From contig NZ_CAAKON010000022.1 of the NCBI RefSeq assembly GCF_901212655.1, positions 7 through 61,068 of the forward strand: a stretch of DNA of 61,062 nucleotides. Direction: 5' to 3'. The DNA is from Olsenella uli. GTDB taxonomy: Bacteria; Actinomycetota; Coriobacteriia; Coriobacteriales; Atopobiaceae. The stretch's first letter is position 1; every line of letters begins with the position of its first letter. The notes below the pieces were generated by a model, which ran no database searches, was not told the origin of the DNA, and was given only the letters and a program-made list of their open reading frames with translations. Position numbers and translations under genes: made by a program. Shown here piece by piece: positions 15,825 to 26,855 of this stretch.

Positions 15825-16773
15825 GCGACACCTCCTTTTCAGTGCGTTGGTCATGTCGGCCGCCCGCGGCACCACGCCGTGCATCAACATTCCCGCCAAC
15901 GGCGACGGCAGCGCGGCGGATGGCTTCGTCGTGGCGCCACGCTGCGATGCGCACCACCGCGAGCACCACGGCTAGCACGGCCACGGAAATCATGAGCAGC
16001 AGATACGGCAGCGGGATGTTGATCGGATTGCCCACCGTGCCGACCTCGGCGTCCATGTCGGCCGTATACGGTATGGCATGCCCTCTCACCAGCAGTCGGT
16101 GAGAATTAATGCCATACGGTGTACAGGTGACAAGGGTCACGTAGTCGTCGCCGGCGGTTATGGTGAGCGACTCGGTCTGGTCGGGCAGGACCGTCTCGAT
16201 CTGGTCGACCTGATAGGCCAGGGTGGTCTTGAGGACCCGCAGGTAGAACACATCACCTACGACCATCTTGTCAAGATCGGTGAAGAGCTTGGCAGACGGC
16301 AGGCCGCGATGCCCCGAAAGCGCCACGTGCGTGGACGCGCCGCCAACGGGCAGCGAGGAGGTCTCGATGTGGCCGACGCCCACCTGCAGCGTGGCCTCCT
16401 CGGTGCCGTGGTAGATGGGCAGCGTCTCGTCCAGGCGCGGGATGGTGATGTAGCCCATCATGCCGTCGCCGGTGAGGTTGAGCAGCTGGCTGTATTGCTC
16501 GCGCAGCTGCGCGGACGAGACGGTGCCGGCATCCGCGCCGCCATCGGCAGCAGAGATGCCGGCAAGCCCCGCAAGCTGGGCGTTGTACGCACGTGCAGCG
16601 TCCATCATGGCCTGGGCGTCCTCGTCCGAGAGGGCCTCAACCGCCTCGCCGTAGGCGCTCACCACACGTGTGGCATTGCGCTCGACGAGGAAGTTCGAGA
16701 CGGTGGGGTACGCGAGGACCGCGAGCCCCACCATCACGACCACGATGGGCAGTATGTCGCGCAGGCGCTTCAA
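15802..16773 (-). CDS. srtC: Class C sortase (pilin polymerase)
   Basis: This 323-residue membrane transpeptidase joins pilin subunits through LPxTG threonine–lysine bonds. It has an N-terminal helix (DILPIVVVMVGLAVLAYPTV), the catalytic His in LSGHRGLPSAKLFTDLD, Cys in VTLVTCTPYGINSHRL with the following Arg, and a second membrane helix near the C-terminus. The Asp-Pro-aromatic lid typical of class C enzymes is not visible in the region before GMMGYITIPRLDETLPIYHG. The start is a TTG at 16773, 12 bases after the backbone pilin stop, with no clear ribosome site, so coupling is likely. The last 50 residues are a basic cytoplasmic tail. Confidence 0.93.
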   Translation of the reverse strand: MKRLRDILPIVVVMVGLAVLAYPTVSNFLVERNATRVVSAYGEAVEALSDEDAQAMMDAARAYNAQLAGLAGISAADGGADAGTVSSAQLREQYSQLLNLTGDGMMGYITIPRLDETLPIYHGTEEATLQVGVGHIETSSLPVGGASTHVALSGHRGLPSAKLFTDLDKMVVGDVFYLRVLKTTLAYQVDQIETVLPDQTESLTITAGDDYVTLVTCTPYGINSHRLLVRGHAIPYTADMDAEVGTVGNPINIPLPYLLLMISVAVLAVVLAVVRIAAWRHDEAIRRAAVAVGGNVDARRGAAGGRHDQRTEKEVSHGGKHFR

Positions 16774-16785
16774 CGGACGACGGCG

Positions 16786-18324
16786 CTAGTTGTTGGCGCG
16801 CTTGCGGACGACGGTCCAGATGATGCCCGCGGCAACAATGGCCACGCCGGCGACCGTGAAGACCACGGTGCCCATGCCACCGGTAGAGGGCAGGAGGGTT
16901 CCCTTCTTGTTGACAACGGTAACGGTGGAGTTCGGGGTGCCGTTTGCGGTCACGGTGTTGTTTTTAAGCGTGCCGTCATCGTTATAGGTAGCAGAAATAA
17001 CAACCTCAATGGGAGCGGAAAGCTTGTTGTAACCAGCAGGGGCTTTGAGCTCGACGAGCTTGTAAGTGCCCTCCTTGAGACCCGTGAACGAAATCCTGCC
17101 GCCAGCGGGAGTAGTCACACTCGTCGCGCCGGTCTCGGTGGCGTCCTTGAGAGGACGGTAAGCGCCGCCATCAGCAACAAGAGAAATGGGGTTGCCCTCA
17201 GCGTCTTGAAGCTGGAACTCGGCACCCTGAAGGCCGTTGGCGTTTTCGCCCTCGCCGTTCTTCTGAAGGTCGAAGGAGAAGTCATAGGTGTGAGTGATGG
17301 AGGGTTCGGACTTGCCGGTGCCCTGCTCGCCGGGGTTGTTGCTGTACTCGACGTAGGCCTCGTTCTTGCCCTGGGTGGTGGTACCGGAGCCGGCCTTCTC
17401 GTTCAGCGTGGCGGAGTAGGTGACCGTGATGGCGGAGCCGGCGGTCTGGGCCTTGATCGTGAGGAAGTTGATCTCGACCGAGGTGGTCTCGTCACCGTTG
17501 CCGGTATTGGTTACCGTGTAATCGGTGCCCTTGGTGAGGGTGGTGCCGCCAACCTTCACATCAACAGACTCAGCGTTGAAGGTCAGGCCCTTGGACAGCT
17601 TATCGTGAACCTTGAACGTATAGGTGTCGTACTCGGTCATGTCGGGCACGGCGGAGGTCAGGGTGAAGTTAACGGTGTCGCCGATTTGCGCACTAGAGTG
17701 GTTCTGACCCTCGACCTTCTTCTCGAGCGTGGGATAGACGCTCTTGAGATTGATGTTCGTCTCGGTAGAAACAACGTTGTTGAGAATGGCGTCCGTACCG
17801 CGCTGCGTGGAAGTGGATCCGCCCTCCGGAACAAAGACATAGTAACCGTAAGCGAGCGATTCGAAGGTGGCGACATAAGTGTTGCCAGAAGCGACCGCTG
17901 CGGCAGACTTACTGGAGGCCAGGCCTTGGTTCTTAGCCCACTTGGCAGCATCGCTAGCAAACGTCACCGCGGTGGCACCGCGATTGCCGTCGGCAAGAGT
18001 CTTGACATACTCATAGGCCTTCTCAGAAAGAGGCGCTCCGGTCTCGGTCGTGCTCAGCTTGTCCTGGAAAAACCTCTCCCAGGCAGTTTCGAGCGTGTAG
18101 GTAGCAGCCGAGACACTACCATCACCGTTAAAGGCGAAGTTCGAGGCGGTGAACATCTTATAGGCGGTCACGGTCTTGCCCTTGAACTCGCCGTTCGTGC
18201 TCGAGATGTTCACTTTGCCCGTCGCAGCATCAGCCGCAAACGCGGGGGTCACGGAGGCGACCGTGGTGAGCACGAGGGCGAGCATCGTGAAGAGCGCCCC
18301 GAGCTTCCTTGCTAACTTGTGCAT
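16786..18324 (-). CDS. SpaA-type backbone pilin with LPSTG anchor
   Basis: This 512-residue secreted protein has a signal peptide ending near AFAADA. It then has a pilin-motif-like VYPTLEKK, whose lysine would be the polymerisation site, and a D2-type fimbrial isopeptide domain (IGDTVNFTLTSAVPDM). A SpaA/Cna-B domain with the E-box YKLVELKAPAGY follows, and then the sorting signal LPSTGGMGT, a helix and RKRAN. The ATG at 18324 has AAGGGA upstream. It is placed between the giant adhesin and the class C sortase, which marks it as the pilus shaft protein. Codon use is somewhat less GC-biased than in neighbouring housekeeping genes. Confidence 0.94.
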   Translation of the reverse strand: MHKLARKLGALFTMLALVLTTVASVTPAFAADAATGKVNISSTNGEFKGKTVTAYKMFTASNFAFNGDGSVSAATYTLETAWERFFQDKLSTTETGAPLSEKAYEYVKTLADGNRGATAVTFASDAAKWAKNQGLASSKSAAAVASGNTYVATFESLAYGYYVFVPEGGSTSTQRGTDAILNNVVSTETNINLKSVYPTLEKKVEGQNHSSAQIGDTVNFTLTSAVPDMTEYDTYTFKVHDKLSKGLTFNAESVDVKVGGTTLTKGTDYTVTNTGNGDETTSVEINFLTIKAQTAGSAITVTYSATLNEKAGSGTTTQGKNEAYVEYSNNPGEQGTGKSEPSITHTYDFSFDLQKNGEGENANGLQGAEFQLQDAEGNPISLVADGGAYRPLKDATETGATSVTTPAGGRISFTGLKEGTYKLVELKAPAGYNKLSAPIEVVISATYNDDGTLKNNTVTANGTPNSTVTVVNKKGTLLPSTGGMGTVVFTVAGVAIVAAGIIWTVVRKRANN

Positions 18325-18359
18325 ACTATTTCCCTTCTATTCCTTGGGTATGCGAATTG

Positions 18360-21300
18360 CTATATCGAGCGCGGTGAGTTGCCCCCGGGCCGCGCGTGAT
18401 GCCTACTTGGAGTGACGGCCCTCGGACTGCGTTCGGCGTTCGAGGCGAAGTGCCGCCCCGCCGCGCCCGCGGACCGAATCCGGCGGCGTCGGTCGTTCGC
18501 CCACCACGAGCCGCCCGCACCAATAAGTACGGCCGCAACAAGACCGATGAGCCACAGGCCTTTGCCGCCCGTGTCGGGCAGCGGAGACTGGTGGGTGTTG
18601 GTGACCGTCGCGGTGAAGTCGTTGGTCGTAGTCGTGACGCTCGAGGTGTAGTCGTCCGAAGCCGTGACCTCGGTGACGGTGTAGCTGTAGTAGCGCGGCG
18701 TCCCATTGTCGTCGAAGGCAACCGGCAGGCCCGAGACGACCGTGCGCCAGGTGTCAGACCAGTTGGACGCGTCGGCGCCCGTGAGCGTCACCTCGATGGG
18801 GTTGGGCTGCGTGTAGGTCGTACCGTCGGCGCCCTGACGCGTAATGGAGTCGGGGACCACCACGTTGCCGTCCGAATCCGTGTATGCGGCCTTGACCTTG
18901 ATCGTCACGCTTTCCGGCCGCACGCCGTCCGCGTTGTCACGATCGTTCCAAACCTTCTGCAGTGTGAGATCAGCGTAGGTGTCGCACGGGTCCTGGCCCT
19001 CGCCCGGCTCGGGCGTGAGGGAGCCGGCGTTGTCGGTCACCGCGGTGTCGAGCATGAGCACGGCCTTGGCAGCAGAGACGTACGCGTCGAGGCTCTGCGA
19101 CCGCGTGCCGTCCGCGCTCTGGCGAACCGCGTCCTTGATGCCAAGCCAGGTGGTGTTCGCGTCGCCCGCCGCACCGCTCGTGGGAACGGTTCCGTCATAG
19201 GTGTTGAGCAAGACCTTGCCGGAGGCATCGATGGACTTGAACAGGCTCACCGTGAAGGCGTCCAGGCCGCTCTCGTCATCCGCCGAGCGGGAGGCAAAGG
19301 TGTAGGACGTACCCGTACCCTTGGAGCTGTTGGACGAAACCGCGTTCGTGAGGCTCTCGTCCTTCGAGCGATAGATGCGGTACGTGTTGTACGCGCCGCT
19401 GCTGGAGACGCCCATGATGTCGGCCATGTCGTTGAAGTTCCACACACTCTTGAGACTCGTGAAGGCAAAGGGGTCCACAAGCCCGCTCGTGCCGCGGATG
19501 GTATCGGCGTAGGTCATGGTATTGCCCGCGAGCACGCCCTCGTCGTTCAGGCCAGCAAAGCCGCCGGCGTAACCGGTCGAGAGGCGCTCCGTGCCGTCGA
19601 GGTCTTGAGAGGCCCCGCCACCGAAGACGTCGTAGCCCTGCGCGATACCCGTGACCTCACAGTTCTCGATGCGCGTACGGTTGCCCTTGATGAGCTGGAC
19701 CGTGAGGTTGCTCCTGGTGTTCTCGTTTTGGATGAGGCCGTCTTTGTTGCACGGCAGCTTCACCACGGAGTCGCCGATGGTGATGATCGCGACATCCGTC
19801 TGTTGCTGGTTGTCTTCGTCCGCCTTGGAAAGCGCCACGCCCACCTTGAGGCCGAAGAGGTTCACGTAGAGCATCTTGCCGTCTGCCAGTACCTTCAAGT
19901 CGATGAACTTGGCGAGGCCGGGGAACAGCTTGCCGATGTCAACGAGGCCGATATCCTGCGCCTTGTTGAGATACAGCAGCTTGACGAGGCCGTTCACCAC
20001 CTGCAGGAGCAAATCGATGAGCGGGGAGCTTGCCTGGAGGTCCACCAGATACGCGCGCTTCGCCTCGCCGACGAATCCGCCCGCGACCTCCCCGCTCGTG
20101 ACCTTCTTGAGTTTGGTGGCGGAGCAGTTCTTCACGCGCGCCAGGTCGGCGTAGCCCACAAAACCGCCCGCGACCTCCCGACCCGTAGCGCTGTCCGTGC
20201 CGGCGGCGTAGTCGGTGCTGCCGTGGGTCGCCGTCACCGTGTAGCCTGTGGAAACACCCGAAAGCGTGGAGTCTTCCACGTGGCTACCCCAGATGTCGAG
20301 CACACCGGCTGTGGCGCCGAGCACGCCGCTCAGGCCCGCGTCTTCGGCGTCCACCGTGCCCGCCTTGCCGAGATGACCGATGAAGCCGCCCGCGTAGTTG
20401 ACGCCCGCCACGCTGCTCAGGTTCGCAACGCTAGAGTCCTTGACGCTGCCATTGATGAGCGCGCCGCCGAAGCCGCCGGCCGCGCCGGTGAAGCGCTTGG
20501 AGTCGAGAATGCCGTGGGTACTGCTGTCGTGCGCACGCACCTGGAAGCCGTCTGCCACACCCGTCACGCTCGCGTGGTAGATGTAGGCCCGGAAGGCGTC
20601 GAGCGCAGAGACGTTGCCGGCCTTGAGCAGGCCGAGCAGAAGGCTCGTGTTGCCGTCGCCCTCGTTGGTCCCCGCCACGGACGCGACGCTCTCGATGTCT
20701 GCTTGGCCAGCGAAGCCGCCCGCATACTGCCCGGCCTCAACGCCGCGCAGCCCAGAGACGCTCAGCGTGTTGGTGACGTCGTTGACGGCACCCTCCGCGC
20801 GGTCCTTGGTTCCCGCGACCACGGCCTTCATGGAGCCAGCAAAGCCGCCGGCAGCTCGCGCGAATTTAGTGGTGTTGCCGTCCTTGTAAGAACCGTCGAC
20901 CGTGAAGCCCCAGGCGGCGGCGTTCTTCTGAGCGTCGGTTGCGCCCTTCCCTGCCGTTACGGCACTCACGTGTGCGCCGCGCACGGTGGAGACCGTGGCG
21001 TCAAGCACGCTGGCAAGGTCGTTCGGGCTGGAAATTAGCGTGTCGAGAATCTTCTGGAGCAGACCCGTCTTGTCCGAAGCGTTGGTGTTGACGTCTGCCG
21101 TGCCCGCAGCCGTCATGAGGCCCGCAAATCCGCCGATGCAGTTGGCGCCGGAAACACGCCGCAGGTTGGAGACGTTGCAGCCGGTGGCGGTGGCGCCATC
21201 CGCCGCAGAGTCTCCCCAAATCTGCGCACCCGAGGCGTAGCCGACGTAGCCGCCGGCGAAGCCGAGGTCTACGGTATCGCTCACGCCGCTCGCCGCCACC

Positions 21301-24300
21301 GTCATGCCTGTACGGAAGCCCTGCACGCTCGAGAACTTCACCACGGGCACGAGCACCTTCAGCGCGCTCACGAGCTTGCCGAGGTTGGCGGTGATGAGCG
21401 CCGGGGTACCGAGGAAGCCGAGCAGCTTAACGCTGCCGAGCTCGGGGGCGCCGCCCGTCTCCATGCGTCCCGCAAATCCGCCCGCCGCACGCAGCGCGCT
21501 GACGGTCTTGGTGTCATACGCCTGACCGTTGGTGATGGTGCCGCCGCGCATAAGGCCCACGTAGCCGCCCGCCACGCCGCCGTCCATGACGATCGCCTGG
21601 TTGTCGTAGGAGCCGCGCCCGGCGACGACGTTCGTTCCATAGACGTAGTCGGCGAGAAACTCGTCAAGAGCGGCCTGCGTGGCGAACGTCTGTCCAGCAA
21701 ACTTGCCGCCGTAGTAGCCCTTGGAAGCCACGTTGGTGGCCCAGCCGTTCCACGTGTCCATATCGATGCCGTGCACGGGGCCGGTGACCTCGGTGTTCTC
21801 CTCGGTTGGATAGGCCACCTGCAGGGCGCCGAGCAGGTTGTCGATCTCGACGAGACCGTAGAGCAGGCTGAGGCTGCCGGTCTTTGCGGTGTCGGCCGGC
21901 TCCATGAAGCCCGTGAAGCCTCCGGCCATCTCCGCGCCGTAGACGCTGCGGATGCGCTCGGCCGTAGCCGTGCGCCGCGCGCCGTTGTAATTGCCGTCCG
22001 CGTCGTTCTCGGACTTCCACTTGTTCGTGTTGTTGCCCCAGATGTGTCCACCGAGGTTGTGGCCCACATAGCCGCCCGCCACGCCGCGCAGGGTCGAGGC
22101 GTCGCTCGCGGCTTGCGCGCGCACGGCGCCGCCGCAGGGGATGGACGTGGTCTCGGAGTTGCGGATGGTGGGGACGAAATCCTGCGCCACCGAGGCAAGG
22201 CTGCCGGAGGCGGTAAGCAGGCCTTTCAAGATGTTCGTGGACTCAAGCACGTTGGCAACGTCGCCCGGCTCGAGCTCTCCCACGTAGCCGCCGGCCGTCT
22301 CCTGGCCGATCACATACGAGAAGTTATAGGAGTTGGAGTCCTGGATGTGGCCGCCGCGGATCTCGCCCGCAAAGCCGCCCGCGTTGCCGACGGCCCCGCT
22401 CACAGCCGTGCCGCTCGCAAGCACCGCGAAGCCGCCGATTGTGCCCTCGACATCGGAGTGCTCGATCGTCGAGACGACGACAGAGAGCGCGGAGAGCACG
22501 TGATCGAGCACGAGGGCTTTGCCCAGAACCTTGAGGCCGCCGCCGATCGAGGCCGCGTCGCCCACGTCGAGCAGGCCCACGTAGCCGCCGGCGTGCGTGG
22601 CGCCCGTCACCGCATAGGAGCTGGTGCCGTTGAAGTAGCTGGGCGCGTCTGCGACCTCGAGGTCGGAAGGCTCGGTCACGCCCGTGTGGCGTAGGCGTGT
22701 GACGTCACTATTGGAGACCTGGGCGCCCGCCGCGTAGCCGATGAAGCCGCCCGCGGTGCCGGCGTCGCCGTCAGAGACATCGACCGTGGTGGCCGAGACG
22801 GTAAAGCCGTCGTCGGTAGTCGCATCCGTCGTGCCCGCAAGCTGGGAGGAGACGCCCGCGTACGAGACGAGCGGGACGTACGCGTCGATGATGCTCAACA
22901 GGTCGTTGGCGCTGATGGAGACACCCGAGAGGCCGCCCAGGATGGAGAGGCCGCCGGAATCCTCCGAGCCGGCAAGCCCACCCGAGACGACGCGCCCGCC
23001 GAAGCCGCCGGCGTAGCGCGAGCCGGCGACGTGGTCGATGTTGTAAACGGCATAGGGGCTGGCCTGGGTCTTCTCATAGGACTGGGCCTTTTCGGCGTCA
23101 CCAGTGCCCGGATCATCGTTGACCTTGCCGGACGTGAGGTCGCCCGCATAGCCGCCCGCGATGTCTGCTTGCACGTAGCCACCGTCAACATACGAGACAT
23201 CGGTATAGAGGTAGCTCGGGATGAGGTACTTGACGGCGCCGAGCAGGCTGCCCGCGCTGATAAGGGCCTTGAGGGACGTGTCGTCCGAGACCTCGGCAAG
23301 GCCGCCCGTCTGCGAGACGCCCACGAAGCCGCCGGCATAGCCAGACTCGTTCGCCGCCGTCACGTACTTGAGGTTCGTGACGTGAGCGTCGGTGACGTCG
23401 ACCGAGTTGGCGCGGCCGACGAAGCCGCCGGCCACGAAAGCCGTGGAACGGTCGCCCTCGCCGGAAGGTGCGCCCGTTGCCGTGACGGTTACGCCGCCCA
23501 CGATGCCCGCGACGCTCGCGCCCTCGACGGTGAGGTCGAGCCCCTCGCCCAGAGAGAGGAGGTTGTTGGCCTTGATGAGACCGAGGCCCAGCAGGTCGAG
23601 GCCGTCGGTATTAGCGAGCGAGCCGGGGCCGACGGTACCCGCGAATCCGCCGGCGTAGTTGTTGGCGGAGACGGACGCGACGTTCGTGAGGTTGACCTTT
23701 GAGACGTCGCCGCCCACGGCCTCGCCGAACGCGCCGCCCGCCTCGTCGGCGCCGGCAGAGACGGCATAGCCCTCCGCAATGCCCTCGACCTCGAAGTTCT
23801 CAACCGCAAACGGCATGAAGGTCGCAACGCCCACCGTTGCGTTCACAAGGCCCGCACCGCTGGCGACACCGATCTTGCCGGCGATACCGCCCGCGTAGGA
23901 CTCGGCGGCCACCACACTCGCGAGACCCTTGATGTAGGAACTACGCTCGGCGGGCGCGGCAAGCACGCTGTCCTTCCAGAACGTAAGCTTTGCGAGTTTT
24001 CCGCTCGAGGAGTTGCCAATGACGGTGCCGTCCGCCTTGCCCACGAGGCCACCGGCGTAGTCGTTCGCCGACCTTACCGTCACCTTGCCCGAGAGCTGAG
24101 CGCCCAGGATGTCGGACGCCTTGACGCCCGCGAGGGAGAGCAGGTCCTCGGCCTGCTCGGGATGGCTGCTGAGAAGCGAGTCGAGCACGTTGCCCACGCC
24201 CGCGAGCAGATTGTCGTTCTTGTCCTCACCCGCGCCGAGCTCGCCCACGAGCCAGCCGACGGTTGCGATGGACGTGAAGCCGCCCGCGTAGGCATGCGCA

Positions 24301-26616
24301 TTGTCGGAATCATCTGAGACGCCCGTCGCCTCGACGGAAAGGACGCCGGACACGCCATCGTTGACCGCGTAGCTGTTGGCCATCGCGCCCGTGAAGCCAC
24401 CCGCGTAGGTACCGGCCGTGACGGTCACGTCTGCCGTGACCGAGGAGCCGACCACGGTGCTCTGCGGACGGGCGCCACCCGCGAGCTTGGAGATGGCGTC
24501 CGCGAGCACGCCGAGGTCGACGCCGAGGTTGGAGAGCGCGCCCTTCATGACATCGTTGCGCATGAGGCCCACGAAGCCGCCTACGTACGACGAGCCCGTG
24601 ACGCTGTAGGGTTTGGTGCTCGTCACCAAGCAGTCCTCGAGAATCGCGCCGATCTGCACGCCCGCAAAGCCGCCCGCGTAGCTGCTGTTCGCGTTGCCGA
24701 GCGTCTCGCCCGCGGCGAACTCGCTGACCGAGCAGCCGGAGACAGTCGGGTTCACGTAGGCGATGGGCAGAAGCTCGCCGGCCTTGATGATGTTGCTGTC
24801 GAGCAGCAGCGTGATGAGGTCGCCGAGGCCGAGGCCCGGGATGATGTTGAGGATGTTGGAGAGGAGCTTGACGATGCTGCCGAGCGTCTGGGACAGAATC
24901 TCGTAGCGCGTCTCGCCCTTGACGTAGCCGACGAAGCCGCCCGTCATGCCCTTGTTGACATTCGTCACGCTGACGTTGGCAACTTCGCAGGCCGAGAGCG
25001 TGACGTCGCCGACGACTCGCCCGGCGAAGGCGCCCGTCGCGAGGGAGGATGGGTCTGCGGCGCGGACGGTCAGCAGGTTCTTCAGCAGACCGCTGATGTC
25101 GAGCTGGCCGAAGGTCAGGATCTTGAGCAGCGGCGCGAGGACGATGTCCACCAGCGTACCCAGACCAGAGAGCAGGGCGCTGACGAGCGTTTGGTCGGTG
25201 TTGACCTCGCTGGACTCGTTGTGGACCGTCACGTCCTGCAGCTTGATGTTGCGCACGAAGGCAGGCGTCGCGAGGCTGTTGAACGGGTTGGATTCGTCGA
25301 GCTTGTTGGTGATGGTGCCGAAGAAGCCGACGCCCGCATGGCTCGTCGGGTTGAGCTTGCCGGACTGCTGGACGTTGACGCCTGTGACGGTTGGACGGCC
25401 GGCGGTGTCGTTCACACCCGTGCCGTCGGTGCCGATGGTGCTCCAAAGGGTGCCCGCGGCGTCACCGCTCTTGCTCACCGCGCCGAGCATGGTGCCGCTG
25501 AACATGAGCGGGGTCCAGGTGGCGCCCTCGCTCACGCCCGCCGCGGCGTCCGAGGAGACGTCGACGTCGCGGAAGATGATGTAGTTGGCGTCCGCGGAGT
25601 AGGTAAGGCCGGTGTTGGGCCCAAAGGTCGCATCGCTGACGTCGAGGCGGTTGCCGGAGGCGTCCTTGACGAAATATTTGGTTCGGGTGGAGCCGGGAAT
25701 GAGGCTAAGGCCGCCCTCGTGGTCGCTGAAGGTGCCGTCTTTGAGCGTGGAGTCGGCGTCCAGGTCGGCGTCGCCGGCATAGGCGAGCTGCTCGTCGCCG
25801 TCGTCTTGCCACTTGTAATTGGGCCGCAGGATTGAGCCGGTGTTGACGACCTTCTGCTGGACCTTGTAGACGCGCCCGACAACCTTCTTGCCGCTGCCGA
25901 TGGCACGGAGCTGTTGCTCGCTGCCGATGAGGATGTAGGTCTTGCCGTTGATGGTCTTGGCGACCTGGCCCTCGAAGTCGCGGCCGTGGAGGCTGGTCGC
26001 CGCTGCGGCCTGGGCGGCACAGGCGAGCTCGTCGGCCGCGGCGTTTGCGTCGGCGTCGCCTGCGGTGGCGTTGGCCGTGCCGTTCGCATCGTTCGCGTCG
26101 TTCGAGTTGGCGTCGCTTGCGGTAGCGTCGCCCATGGCCGCGTCGAGCTGCCCGTCCGAGGCGGTCTCGGAATCGGAGGCGTTGGAGGAGGAGTCGCCCG
26201 CGGCGGCACCCGCCGTGGGACCCGCGACGGAACCCTCGGCTCCTGTGGATTCGCCCACGCCGGAGGGCTGGGCGGAGCTATCGGAAGTCGCAGAGTCGTA
26301 GGCGGCGGCATGGTCCGAGGCAGCGTCGCCCGCTGCGGCGTCTACGGAAGCGGCATCGCCAGCCGTGAGCTCAGAGACGGCCGAGATGCCAAAGCCGGTC
26401 GCTACGCCAGTCTTATTCTGCGAAGCCCCCCCCCGAAGTTATTTGCGTCAGGGAAGCATCGGCGGGCGTGGCGTCACCGTTGAGGGCGGCCACGAGATTT
26501 CTGACCGAAAGGGCGCGGTCCAGCGTATCGGCATATGCGACAGTCGCCGCCGGAGAGGCGTCGAACAACATAACCGCCGCGAGGGCTATGGCAATAATTC
26601 GCTTTAACCGAGTCAC
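18360..26616 (-). CDS. Giant GLUG-repeat-like LPxTG adhesin, frame broken at poly-G tract (phase-variable, OFF here)
   Basis: Two frames must be joined to give one gene. The 5' part starts at GTG 26616, with AAGGA six bases upstream, and encodes a signal peptide (MTRLKRIIAIALAAVMLF to VAYA). It stops soon after a run of nine G at 26426-26434. The second frame is open back to the G-run and continues to 18360. With eight or eleven G the two join into one protein of about 2,751 residues. The mature part has an Ala/Asp-rich linker, then at least 30 repeats with GGFVG/GGYVG/GGFAG cores resembling the GLUG motif. A Cna-B-like domain (LTLQKVWNDRDNADG...) and LPDTG, helix and RRRR follow. The 39 residues after RRRR are unusually long and may reflect another 3' lesion. 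It heads the pilus operon and is probably the tip adhesin. Confidence 0.85.
26426..26434 (-). repeat. Homopolymer of nine G (minus strand) inside the adhesin gene
   Basis: The tract lies about 61 codons into the adhesin gene. The upstream frame reads ...ITS then glycines; with nine G it meets TAA within four codons after the tract. Removing one G or adding two restores the long frame. It is the longest mononucleotide run I found in the window. Confidence 0.9.
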
Positions 26617-26656
26617 TATTAGTCCTTGAATCATGCTGAAGGCCAAAATATTTGTT

Positions 26657-26686
26657 AATTTAATATCAAGGGCCACAGCTTTTCAA
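26657..26686 (-). promoter_or_regulatory. Promoter of the pilus operon
   Basis: On the minus strand TTGAAA is followed after 17-18 bases by TTAAAT/TAAATT in an AT-rich island. Arms GCCACA and TGTGGC at 26672-26677 and 26693-26698 flank the -35 box and could be an operator. Transcription would start about 35 bases before the GTG. Confidence 0.65.
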
Positions 26687-26780
26687 GATAAATGTGGCTC
26701 TTCGGTTGTTTGCGTGGGCCGAGATCAAGCAAATACGCTGATGGCCTGGGGCTAATCGCATAGATTGATACACATTAAGA

Positions 26781-26806
26781 GAGACGGCCCTGCGAGGGGC
26801 CGTCTC
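26781..26806 (-). terminator. Intrinsic terminator after aroB and the tRNA fragment
   Basis: On the minus strand GAGACGGCCC and GGGCCGTCTC form a perfect ten-base stem with a six-base loop, followed by TCTTAAT. It lies just after the tRNA-like 3' fragment and about 50 bases past the aroB stop. Confidence 0.75.
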
Positions 26807-26810
26807 CGCA

Positions 26811-26832
26811 TGGGGCACGCTGGGATCGAACC
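26811..26832 (-). pseudogene. 3' fragment of a tRNA gene
   Basis: On the minus strand the 22 bases read exactly as the last third of a tRNA: GG, the T-loop TTCGATC, the T-stem arm CCAGC, a seven-base acceptor arm GTGCCCC and the discriminator A. The preceding bases do not pair with CCAGC, and the rest of a tRNA is absent because the aroB stop lies just upstream. The amino acid is not known. The hairpin terminator at 26781-26806 follows at the distance expected for a tRNA gene. Confidence 0.55.
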
Positions 26833-26855
26833 GCTAAATACGACCTGTGACTTCG

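Noticed and set aside
18396..21038. Plus-strand open frame of 880 codons opposite the adhesin gene
   Set aside because: It is an Arg/Val/Ala-rich shadow of the repeat gene with no ribosome site or family motif.
18360..26258. Phage tail fibre or toxin interpretation of the giant protein
   Set aside because: The signal peptide, Cna-B-like domain, LPDTG anchor and adjacent pilin and sortase genes fit a cell-wall adhesin.
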